Shown piece by piece: positions 1 through 8,361 of a DNA stretch of 38,166 bases. Made by a program: the position numbers and the translations under genes. The notes under the pieces are model-generated. The model was not told where the DNA came from and did not search any database. It saw only the letters and a program-made list of their open reading frames with translations. The stretch spans positions 1 through 38,166 of the forward strand of contig QXVZ01023223.1 of NCBI GenBank assembly GCA_008931825.1, written 5' to 3'. Source of the stretch: Phallusia fumigata (lineage: Eukaryota > Chordata > Ascidiacea > Phlebobranchia > Ascidiidae). Each line of letters begins with the position of its first letter. The first letter of the stretch is position 1.

Positions 1-208
1 ACTGTGATGATGACAGAGGTACAAGAAACGCCAGATAAGTTAAGTATGGCCTTCGGGAAACTGTTAAAAATTACAATACACAGTATAAGCGGGATATTAG
101 GAAATGTCAAACCACACTACCACAGCCCTTTACCAAGGCTATGACTTTTGCATCCCACAGCACTTACCATTATCGGTTAACGGTCGGTCCAAAATACTAC
201 GCAGCTCA

Positions 209-276
209 TTAAAAGTCAACAAATAACAAACCGACCACCAACAGCGGTTCCGCTTGAGTGAACCCACTTCTTGGTA
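209..276 (-). CDS. Candidate last exon of the Ig-superfamily gene (hydrophobic tail)
   Basis: On the minus strand an acceptor (ctgtag) at 277-282 is followed by an open frame that starts with two bases, matching the phase-1 end of the Ig exon at 1076-1246. It runs 21 codons to a TAA at 211-209. The peptide has a short polar stretch (RSGFTQAEP) and then a hydrophobic tail (LLVVGLLFV) before the stop. The tail is too short for a normal membrane helix and looks more like a GPI-attachment signal. The polypyrimidine tract is weak, no poly(A) signal was found within the window, and a different frame of the same stretch also leads to a strong donor near 170. This is phase compatibility only, not proof. 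Confidence 0.22.
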
Positions 277-1075
277 CTACAGCCACACGATATTGGTCCA
301 AGTAGTCAAGTGGGCTCCACAATGTAAACAAAATTAGGATATTCGCCATGTCGGTTACAGCGTTTTACAATTACCAAGCGACTTCAAAGCACTAAATGTA
401 GATTAAAATCATTTATTTTGGAATGAGCGACACTACATGCCTAAAGCGGGTTTCCGTAAATACCTTTCAGCGAAATCCACCGCGTAAATGGTGGTTCCCA
501 ACAACGGGAAAAGACGTAGGAATTCACCAACGCTAACTTGATGGGTTTAAGTAGGTTAAAATCGAAATGCCGAAAAGTTTCTCAGCGTTAGAAAAATCTA
601 AAAACGACAACTTTCAAACCTTGAAATGGGAATACGACCTTCAGTTTGCAAAGTCGTTGACAAAAACTGCACAGAAAGTTTTTTTTTTTCGTTGACAAAA
701 ACTGCACAAAAATGCACAGAATGCACTTTAATCAGCGCTTAGCGCTATGAGAAAATTCTTGTTTGCGTGCCAATTTAGACTGACGAAACGTTTAAGACAT
801 ATATCACCTCTTTTGTAAATTCTGTATTTTTGCGAAACACTTGAATAAATTACTAATTTACGAAGGGCACTACCAGTGGATAAAAGTTATGACGTGTTAC
901 ACTTACAGCAACAACTTACGTACATTTATTGGAAACGCCTCGCAATGAGTTTCTGTAAACAACTTAAAAAATATTGAGTTGGCGTTATTAAATAAGGCGG
1001 GTGCTCTGTTTTCGAGATAACAGTTATCTTTAAAAGCCAAACAGCAAGCTTGGGCAAAGCCGAGTATTTGCTTAC

Positions 1076-1246
1076 TTGTTACAATGAGTTTAATCAAGCT
1101 TTCGTGTCTTTCAAATCCTCCGGTGGGGCCGAGCACAGATTGAAGACATCTGTATGAACCAGCATCATCCAATGATAAGTTTCGCACAAACAGAGAGGCG
1201 GAGAGAAAATGCGCGGATGGTGTCGTTTTTGTCACGGACACTCGGT
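1076..1246 (-). CDS. Immunoglobulin-domain exon (C-terminal half of an Ig fold)
   Basis: A 171-base minus-strand exon lies between a good acceptor (tatttccag) just above 1246 and a consensus donor (GTAAGC) at 1075-1070. It begins with two bases and ends with one, so it is a symmetric phase 1-1 exon, the classic arrangement of Ig-superfamily genes. The 56 complete codons carry the hallmark of the Ig E-F strands, SLFVRNLSLDDAGSYRC, followed by a G-strand-like end (LIKLIVT). The first half of the fold (B-strand Cys and the Trp) must be on another exon, which I could not place with confidence. The likely first exon of the same gene is at 5699-5771. The protein is probably a secreted or surface receptor; no closer family can be named. 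Confidence 0.72.
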
Positions 1247-2452
1247 CTGGAAATAACAGACGAATGAAAATAACCCAAAGTTACAAATATTTAAAAGCCA
1301 ATTGAAATGTGGAGGTTTGGTCTGTACAACCTCAGTGGTAACGTACCCAGGAAGGACTGTTGCAGAAAGCACAATCCTAAACACAGTTTGCTGCATGTGA
1401 CTTTTGTCTTTCTTGCAAACTTATAGAAGTTAATTGTGGTTTTCACTTAAATGTTTCGAGAATTTAAAATTAAGCAGTGCCTGCTTACTTTAGCCACACA
1501 AAATAAAACGAAAATGGGTTTTAAAGGAAAATACTAAGTCGGAACTACAGAACAATTCTAGAATGTTTACGTCAATTATCCGCAACGAGCTAAACAGTTG
1601 TGCGAAGTCTTAAATATTTTAGAACCTGAGTATAAGTTGGCGTATACTTTTTGTTTAAATAAACATATATGTCTTTTGCCTTACACTGTAAAGAATACAT
1701 GATAAGGTACACAAGTTTAGCGCACTTCGTGCAGCAAAAAATGTCTTTCGAAAATACCCTATTTCAAGGTAAATCGTAGAAAGCTCGCATAGAGCCTTCG
1801 AGTTTGCATGTAATTCTTCACACACGACAAGTACGTGATGGGACAACACCGAAACGCAACAATTTTCCACCTGTTAATTCAGTCGGACGCGCTTTTGACT
1901 TGTAGAGTTGAATCCAGCCTTCGTAAAAAAATGAAAGATAATCGAGTGTTATTTTTTGACCTTCTACAGTATGTAATATGCTGTAGTGAAAGCCAACAAC
2001 TTAATTTTCATTTTTTGGTTTTCTTTTGTCGGCTAAAATCAGAATGCAAGGATTTATTTAATTCAGTGGTAATGTCTGTCAGCAATGTCACTGGGCAAAT
2101 GAAATACACTGATTCAGATATTTTTCTGCGTCACATAGCAACCCGCGCAAATAGAAATGAAGAACTGAATATGTCAATAATGTGACGCGCGTGTGCCGTT
2201 ATTCCATTGTAATCTAATATACACCAGCTAATTTGTTCCCATATTAGACACCACTGTTAATAATTAAATACCCCATATGTCGATGTGAGTATCACACAAT
2301 GGAAATGTTGTGAATCGTAATGGCCTAAAATTGAAAAAAAAAAATTTGGACGAAACCCAGACACAAATAATTTCACGCAGTAAATATCTACAATGCAATT
2401 TTACGAAACAACAATACGGGGACATAAAAGAATTAGCTTTACACATATTGTC
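1247..2452. other. Probable intron of the Ig gene; nothing firm
   Basis: AT-rich sequence between the Ig half-exon and the duplicated segment. A possible minus-strand exon around 1360-1420 ends at a donor (GTACGT) in phase 1 and reads KVTCS, which resembles an Ig B strand. Its acceptor phase does not fit the signal-peptide exon and it lacks the Ig tryptophan, so it is not called. The ORFs of 71, 116 and 77 codons here resemble no known protein. Confidence 0.4.
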
Positions 2453-2887
2453 ACAGTTAATTTGGATGTAAATCAAGTTTTTGGGTAGTTTTAGCACATG
2501 AAAACAACAATATTCTGTTTAAATTTAGCTTCTTCTTTAATGCGTTGTACATGTATGTCAGAACGGTTAAGGCAGTGGTTCCAAAACCGTAGGGAATTTC
2601 TCCTATGAAGGAATTTTATAGGAGAGGAAGTTGATAGTTTTCAGTTTATAGTTGAGTTTTAGTAGTAATATTTTCAGGTAGACTGGTGGTTCCAAACCTT
2701 ATAATGTTACTTTACATCACTTCCTGTCTAGTAACGGAGAAATGAAAAGTTCCAATAAAAGAAAAGGTAAAAAAACACTTGAATAACCATTAACTTTCTT
2801 ACTTTCGAAACTGGAATCAACGTGAGCCGAAAGTCTTCCCACTTTTATGAAAAACGGCGTGGGCTCGCTGGAGCGAAACCACTCAAT

Positions 2888-2952
2888 CACGTGAGCAGAA
2901 CCACCGGATGAACGTTGCCTAGCAACGCACGGTAAAACAACGCTGCTTCCGG
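2888..2952 (+). promoter_or_regulatory. X-box, E-box and ETS cluster upstream of a small ORF
   Basis: Three motifs lie within 65 bases. An E-box CACGTG is at 2888-2893. At 2914-2926 GTTGCCTAGCAAC fits the RFX X-box consensus (GTNRCC, 0-3 N, RGNAAC) exactly with a one-base spacer. An ETS-type core CTTCCGG is at 2946-2952. The X-box is 84 bases before the ATG at 3010. All three are unchanged in the second allelic copy (E-box 3786-3791, X-box 3812-3824). RFX factors drive ciliary genes in animals, so the neighbouring ORF could be a ciliary gene. The motif match is direct; the regulatory role is inferred. Confidence 0.55.
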
Positions 2953-3009
2953 TCCGCGACTGTATCTTAGCTGTGAAAATAAAAGTTGGTTGTGATTTAA
3001 GTCGCTTCG

Positions 3010-3168
3010 ATGCCTTACCAAGAGTTACAACAGTTATTTAAAACTTTAGAAAATCTTTTCTTGGGTAATGCTTTAAACGCAAAACTCAATTTTAAATTGG
3101 CAATGGAAGCGAGAAGGTATTCCGCCGATTTCCAGTATTACGTCAGTCAATATCATCAATGTATCTGA
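3010..3168 (+). CDS. Small 52-residue ORF behind an X-box promoter (unrecognised)
   Basis: An open frame from ATG 3010 to TGA 3168 encodes 52 residues, starting MPYQELQQLFKTLENLF and rich in Leu, Gln, Tyr and aromatics. An in-frame TAA lies only nine bases upstream, so this ATG is the first possible one in that frame. A poly(A) signal AATAAA follows at 3179-3184, giving a very compact unit together with the X-box cluster. It has no signal peptide, membrane segment or recognisable domain; the first 35 residues could form an amphipathic helix. Against it: the start context is weak (T at -3), and both coding differences between the two alleles are amino-acid changes (Val/Ala and His/Arg) with no silent change. 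It could also be the last exon of a spliced gene, with an acceptor near 2970 (gtatcttag). Function unknown. Confidence 0.38.
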   Translation: MPYQELQQLFKTLENLFLGNALNAKLNFKLAMEARRYSADFQYYVSQYHQCI

Positions 3169-3907
3169 ATTAACCTTTAATAAACAAAAAAACAATTTTA
3201 TTGCGTAACTTTTTTTAAGCAGTTTTTGAACCTGGATATAACTCGAACAGTATAAATTACATCAGACTTACTTAATTTTTAGGGTTTAAACAACTTGGTC
3301 CACATTTATAATAACTTTTAAAACTACACATGTACATAATCCGATTTTCNACAGTTAATTTGGATGTAAATCAAGTTTTTGGGTAGTTTTAGCACATGAA
3401 AACAACAATATTCTGTTTAAATTTAGCTGCTTCTTTAATGCGTTGTACATGTATGTCAGAACGGTTAAGGCAGTGGTTCCAAAACCGTAGGGAATTTCTC
3501 CTATGAAGGAATTTTATAGGAGAGGAAGTTGATAGTTTTCAGTTTATAGTTGAGTTTTAGTAGTAATATTTTCAGGTAGACTGGTGGTTCCAAACCTTAT
3601 AATGTTACTTTACATCACTTCCTGTCTAGTAACGGAGAAATGAAAAGTTCCAATAAAAGAAAAGGTAAAAAAACACTTGAATAACCATTAACTTTCTTAC
3701 TTTCGAAACTGGAATCAACGTGAGCCGAAAGTCTTCCCACTTTTATGAAAAACGGCGTGGGCTCGCTGGAGCGAAACCACTCAATCACGTGAGCAGAACC
3801 ACCGGATGAACGTTGCCTAGCAACGCACGGTAAAACAACGCTGCTTCCGGTCCGCGACTGTATCTTAGCTGTGAAAATAAAAGTTGGTTGTGATTTAAGT
3901 CGCTTCG

Positions 3908-4066
3908 ATGCCTTACCAAGAGTTACAACAGTTATTTAAAACTTTAGAAAATCTTTTCTTGGGTAATGCTTTAAACGCAAAACTCAATTTTAAATTGGCA
4001 ATGGAAGCGAGAAGGTATTCCGCCGATTTCCAGTATTACGCCAGTCAATATCGTCAATGTATCTGA
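3908..4066 (+). CDS. Second allelic copy of the 52-residue ORF
   Basis: Same frame as 3010-3168 in the second haplotype copy. It is intact, with two amino-acid differences (Ala for Val and Arg for His in the last dozen residues). It should be read as the other allele of one gene, not as a paralogue. Confidence 0.36.
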   Translation: MPYQELQQLFKTLENLFLGNALNAKLNFKLAMEARRYSADFQYYASQYRQCI

Positions 4067-4284
4067 ATTGACCTTTAATAAACAAAAAAACAATTTTATT
4101 GCGTAACTTTTTTAAGCAGTTTTTGTACCTGGATATAACTCGAACAGTATAAATTACATCAGACTTACTTAATTTTTCATTTATAATAACTGTTAAAACT
4201 ACACAGGTACATAATCCTATTTTCGTAAAAATGGCATCGGATCATTGGAGATCCCAAAGAACAATTACATAGTAATCTTCTAAA

Positions 4285-4560
4285 ATGGCCTTCCAGGGGA
4301 TTACTAAAGAGAATGCTATTTTGCGAATGACGGACAGGATCAGAGGTTAACAGAAAGGAGCAATTGCGGGCGGGCATCGGCAATTTCACCATATGCCGCG
4401 GTTCGGGCGGAACAGCGAAAAACGCAGTCACTCGTTCGATGGCGAAGTTGACGGTGGAAAATCAATTAGGCAGGAACGATTTAACACCCGGCTTGCCGTA
4501 AAACAAATTGACAAGCTCCCACCACGGAGATATAGCAACTCGCGCCAAGCAAATCGATGA
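4285..4560 (+). other. CpG-rich block with long register-aligned open frames on both strands
   Basis: A GC- and CpG-rich island in AT-rich surroundings. On the plus strand an ATG in good context (AAAATGG, 4285) opens a frame of 21 codons ended by TAA at 4348-4350. The same frame then stays open for 69 codons to 4560 and reads as a basic, Ser/Arg-rich peptide (for example RNSEKRSHSFDGEVDGGK). On the minus strand, in the same codon register, about 190 codons across 4746-4177 are interrupted only once, by a TGA at 4476-4474. One strand may hold a first exon or a 5' UTR, or this may be a promoter CpG island. I do not recognise either peptide, and no splice arrangement removes the stop cleanly. 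Confidence 0.25.
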
Positions 4561-5698
4561 AAAGCCTGTTGGGGGTACGTGTGTTTCGGATTTTAACTGG
4601 AGTGTTCTTTCTGGTTGACTGCATTTATAAATTCTCTTTGTATTTTTTAAACATTGTATACTTTTATATGGCATACATACACTTGTAGTTTTTTTTTGGT
4701 CTCCGAAATTTTTCGGATCAAAATCAATCAAAAGGAGACTTCGCAAGCATTATTATGCCAGAAAAGTTAGAAATTTAAACATTTTTCAAACAAAATGTCA
4801 ACATATTAGGTCGCACAGTACATCAAATTTGAAAAACTAAGCGCAAGCCCGCTTCACAAGCAAACATGTTAAATCATGTTCGCAAAGCTATATTTTTTCA
4901 CCATGAACTTCGCGAATTACACAACAATAAGTGGGCATAGAGAGTTTTTTGGTTAGGTTTTGGTCCTAATGTAGCAAAACTCCCACAGTTTCCACACGTT
5001 GTTGGATTTCCCAGTTTAATTACACATGAACAGCTCATTAGAAATCTTTAGGCGTCAAACGTAACAAGATTTTACCAAAAACAACTGCATTTTGCTTTTA
5101 AATTAAATAGCAGCAACTGGTTGAGAGGTACTAGAAACAGACAGAATAACAAAAGTAATTTCAGCGTGGTCGGGAAAATCCTTTACATCAATTATTGAAC
5201 ATTTGTATGCTTACAAATTGATTTTAAACTAACTCTGACAGACGTTTATACGTAGTTGCTACTCGCTTTTCGCTGCAGGTTTCAAACAAATTGCGGCAAC
5301 AATTCATTACGAGCGATAATATTGCATAATCCAAATCGTCACTAAACAATTTTTTGCACGCAAATGGCCAGGGATTATATTTTTAATTCCAAGAAAAAGT
5401 ACTCACATTTCAAGTGACAGCTATTTTGCGCAAAAAATAATGCGTTTCCTGATTTAGTTTGCAGTTATACTTGTATTGCAAGTTATGTGGCATTTATATT
5501 TTAAATCAGTTGTCGCCACAACGGTCACCTAAAATACACTGCGCCGCACACAACAATTTTATCTTTTTTTCCTGAAACTTAACGTCAGCTGTCGCCCAAG
5601 CCAAGACCTTTGCGACAATTGGCCATCGCGGTACATCGATTAGCTGCCAAATAGCAAAAAGCGACTGCCAAATAACGTGTTAGAACTCAAAGACTTAC
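4561..5698. other. No firm gene; probable intron of the Ig gene
   Basis: AT-rich, directly downstream on the minus strand of the signal-peptide exon. Short open stretches exist, such as about 50 codons near 5380-5230 on the minus strand with several Cys, but none has matching splice sites and an Ig signature. I see nothing else here. Confidence 0.4.
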
Positions 5699-5771
5699 CT
5701 TCAATGCGGTTTTGGCTGGCAAAACAGACCGATAATGACGTCATAATGATCATTAAGATTTTGTAGAACAT
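5699..5771 (-). CDS. Signal-peptide first exon, probably of the Ig-superfamily gene
   Basis: On the minus strand, ATG at 5771-5769 opens 24 codons plus one base, ending at a perfect donor GTAAGT (5698-5693). The peptide is a textbook signal sequence: one Lys, a hydrophobic core (ILMIIMTSLSVCFA), and a likely cleavage after the small residues AS, then QNRIE. Leaving the exon in phase 1 immediately after the signal peptide is typical of Ig-superfamily and other extracellular mosaic genes, and fits the phase-1 start of the Ig exon at 1246. The two exons are 4.4 kb apart, part of which is duplicated by the assembly. That they belong to one gene is an inference. A short out-of-frame ATG lies upstream in the putative 5' UTR. 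Confidence 0.55.
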
Positions 5772-6497
5772 GTTATTGTGCGTCATAATGCTTCATGGCG
5801 GCACTGTTTTAGTAGGATCTTCACTTGTGCAGTGTATATATCGATGTGCTTTCTGTGTGCTGAACCGTCCATTATTTCATTAGGATTGATGCATCATAAA
5901 CAGATATGCTTGCAAACAGTGCTTAGATCATCAACATTTTAAATCTAGCCTGGAACAAATAACACTGCCAAAGTCACATTACAAAACAGACCGGATACAA
6001 AAAGAGGATCATGGCTATTTCATGTGGACTGCAAAACCGGCCTTAGCGCAACCTTTACGGTTGACTGCACAAAGCTTGTGCGGCAACCAGGAAGGTGGTA
6101 ATCTATGTTAGGCAAGTCTCTTTGCCTCATCTGTCCTGGTCCAAACTTTTAGTAACTGGGTTGAATAATAATGTTCTACAGACTGCTTTGCACCTTCAAA
6201 TTAAACAAAAACACACCCAAAATACAAAACAAAAATGCCTCTGAAGCTTCTTATAATAAAAACACTTGCCACATTGTCTGCACAAATCTTTCAGATCCTG
6301 CTTTCAACATAATTTCAAAGGGCTCAAACCAACACAGTGACAAATAAGGGCGGGAGGCATTTCACCACTCCAACAGTCTGGTATCGACATTTTCGTGAGA
6401 AAAACGCAAAGCGTCGAACACGTGAGAAAATCAGCAGAATGTTTTTAAACACACGCCTGAAGGATGGCATGACGTCCATTTGCGTTGAACGCATTAG
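5772..6497. other. No firm gene
   Basis: Presumed promoter side of the signal-peptide exon. A 101-codon plus-strand frame at 6337-6642 begins only with GTG, is basic and unlike any protein I know, and overlaps the other candidate frame at 6498-6703. Nothing else supported. Confidence 0.35.
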
Positions 6498-6921
6498 TCC
6501 GTTGTTGCTGGTGCGGTCCAAATCTGTTGTTCCAGCGCACTATGTGTTGTCGACTGTGACAATGATATCCGAAAATTGTCAAAAATCGACAAAAAGTTTC
6601 CTAAAAAATTGGGTTTATCACATTACAATCTACAAAGCTTGAAATGGTTGAATGCACAAATTTCACTTAAAATTATGCCTTTATTGTCCATGTACAGTGC
6701 TCGGTAAGGTAGAAAAAACTGCGAAACGGCCAGTAATCATCTGTTACACAAATCTGCACCAGAAAGACTATCTTGCCGAAATTTCTTACCTGTTTGGAAA
6801 CAAATGCATTCTTCTCACTTATTTTGCAAATACAGCTTTTTTTCTCTTTAGAGCTGACCCGCAAGACCAGGCATTTGTCAGACAATACTTGTCAAATGAC
6901 AATGGTGCTGCTCGAGCGTAA
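6498..6921 (+). CDS. Candidate two-exon 3' end of an unrecognised plus-strand gene
   Basis: A plus-strand frame is open from 6498 to 6703 (first ATG at 6675) and stops at a strong donor CTCG|GTAAGG. It ends in phase 2. A very good acceptor (ttttttctctttag, to 6851) opens an exon of one base plus 22 codons and TAA (6852-6921), which joins in frame. The join gives a C-terminus reading SARADPQDQAFVRQYL. If the ATG at 6675 were the start, the product would have only about 32 residues, so an upstream exon is more likely. No family is recognised. Support is limited to matched splice sites and phases. Confidence 0.25.
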
Positions 6922-7497
6922 ATAATTTAATCCCAGATTTGCACCAACGAAAGCAAAAGATGCGTCATTAGGGTCCATCGCTCAGAAATCCCTGTCAGTC
7001 AAACGTTTTTTTGTAAAAACGGTAATACGTGGGACAATGGTTTAAGCTGCCATTCTAATCGTCGCCTGGTTTTTGATATTTTTTTAGATTTATTGATTAG
7101 TACTTACAGTATTTTTGCTTTTGCCATCCTTCCACAGAAAAGCATGTTGTTACGTCCCTATAATCAAAGTAATTATGAAAGAAACGGTAGGGCTTTGTAA
7201 AAGGACAAACAAATAACTTTCCACCAGGTTATTGCTGTAGCGTAGGAAAAAGAAACCTCAGTGCAGGGATTTGAGCTGGTCGCAAATGTTTTTGGGCCGC
7301 AGAAGGTAATTGTTGAGCAACTCAAAACACCTTGAAAGGAGGGTAACATAAAAATATTACGAATCTTGTCAATAGTTAACTAAAATCCGGAAAAATTTTT
7401 TTGGCTGTGCGCTTTGCCTTAACACTTTTTCAAAATTATGTATTGTCAAAATCCTAACTTCCTACAAGTGATTTTTCTGATACTTTTTTTCTACTAG

Positions 7498-7739
7498 ACA
7501 CCTACGTGCGAATTTTCTTCAGTATGTCATCTTGTCGACCTAACTGTCCTTGCTGCCTAACAGAAAAGTCAGATAACAAATTGAAATATGTCAGTCACGT
7601 GATCGTACGTGACCACGTGATCGATTATCGACGCTGCTCGCACGTAACTTGTTTGTTGGCTTTCGGCGAGCTGCGTCCAATTTCGGAACCTTGTCTTTGT
7701 GTCTGTCGCTCGTTGGACGAATTAAACGACCACATGTAG
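7498..7739 (+). CDS. Candidate Cys-rich terminal exon, unrecognised
   Basis: A strong acceptor (tactttttttctactag, to 7497) is followed by a phase-1 frame open for 80 codons to TAG at 7739, with an internal ATG at 7524. The peptide contains a Cys cluster (SCRPNCPCC) and further Cys near the end (CLCVC). It includes the E-box palindromes at 7596-7619, which might equally mean that the stretch is regulatory. No domain is recognised. Confidence 0.2.
7596..7619. promoter_or_regulatory. Pair of CACGTG E-boxes in a palindromic cluster
   Basis: CACGTG occurs at 7596-7601 and again at 7614-7619, each followed by ATCG. Between them is the palindrome CGTACG, so the TCACGT and ACGTGA arms also pair. 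CACGTG is the site of USF, MITF/TFE and Myc-Max bHLH-ZIP factors. It lies about 750 bases upstream of the C4-like gene start. The regulatory role is inferred. Confidence 0.35.
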
Positions 7740-8361
7740 CACGGTCGATAGACCAAGTGCGCCCACAAAAAGATTCCTGCGTCCAAACCCGTTGTTAATT
7801 CTTGGATAGCATCGTCAACGCACGTGGTATACCTACAAATTTGGCAACACTTTTTGTTTGTGTGCAACATTTACAATTTGACAACAATTTATATGATCAT
7901 GTCTTGCCAGACGTAGGTGGAACATTAAATATGCCTGGGTGAGATTTTTCAAAACGTGAGAGTTTAAACAACACAACCAAATAAAGACACCTATAACCTC
8001 GTTGATTTGTAAAGCGATTAAGTTTTGTAAAAAATGCTTTTAACAAGAATCAAGCACAAGAATATAAGGTTGCTAAACTTTTAGCATTGTTGACACATTT
8101 CCGAAAACAGGAAGCTCCTTTTACATAACTTCCATTTAGTCCAACGTTAGCTCGTTTTATTTGAATAAGGAGCTGCCTTATGATGAAATATACATTCAAA
8201 CAAAACATCTCGTCTTTCCTTCTTACTGAAATCTCTATTCACATTAGGCTCCATTCAGCAAGAAAGTTTTTTAACTCCAACCATTTATCTTACGGCATAT
8301 TCATACCAACGCTCTCCGGCGTTCGCACTCAGAGCTCGGTTTGTACGCAGGGAGCCTCAAG
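7740..8361. other. Presumed promoter and 5' UTR of the C4-like gene
   Basis: No gene is supported. A 61-codon frame at 8180-8365 ends with a TGA that overlaps the ATG of the C4-like gene by one base (the arrangement ATGA). If the transcript begins this far upstream it would act as an upstream ORF; otherwise the frame is chance. Confidence 0.35.

Larger units (their letters stand above)
2453..4224. repeat. Assembly duplication (two alleles end to end around N at 3350)
   Basis: Bases 2453-3349 and 3351-4224 are the same locus twice. They are nearly identical apart from about ten substitutions and a ~25-base indel near the right end (extra sequence in the first copy just before its final 70 bases). 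The copies abut exactly at a single N, and the duplicated material is the end of one contig and the start of the next. That is the signature of unmerged haplotypes rather than a biological tandem duplication. Both copies contain the promoter-like cluster and the 52-codon ORF. Confidence 0.85.

Noticed and set aside
1655..1870. 71-codon minus-strand frame with many Cys
   Set aside because: No splice sites in phase with the Ig gene, no domain, and an overlapping frame on the other strand.
2576..2700. CAGTGGTTCCAAAACC and GGTGGTTCCAAACC as hAT ends
   Set aside because: The two motifs have the same orientation, no inverted partner and no 8-base duplication; similarity to a hAT terminus is too short to call.
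4385..4420. tRNA B-box-like sequence near GGTTCGGGC
   Set aside because: The invariant A of GTTCRANNC is absent and no A box or cloverleaf can be drawn. No tRNA or rRNA was found in the window.
5406..5447. 42-base minus-strand exon in phase 1-1 ending at GTGAGT
   Set aside because: The donor and phases fit the Ig gene, but the acceptor has no pyrimidine tract and the 13 residues show no Ig feature.
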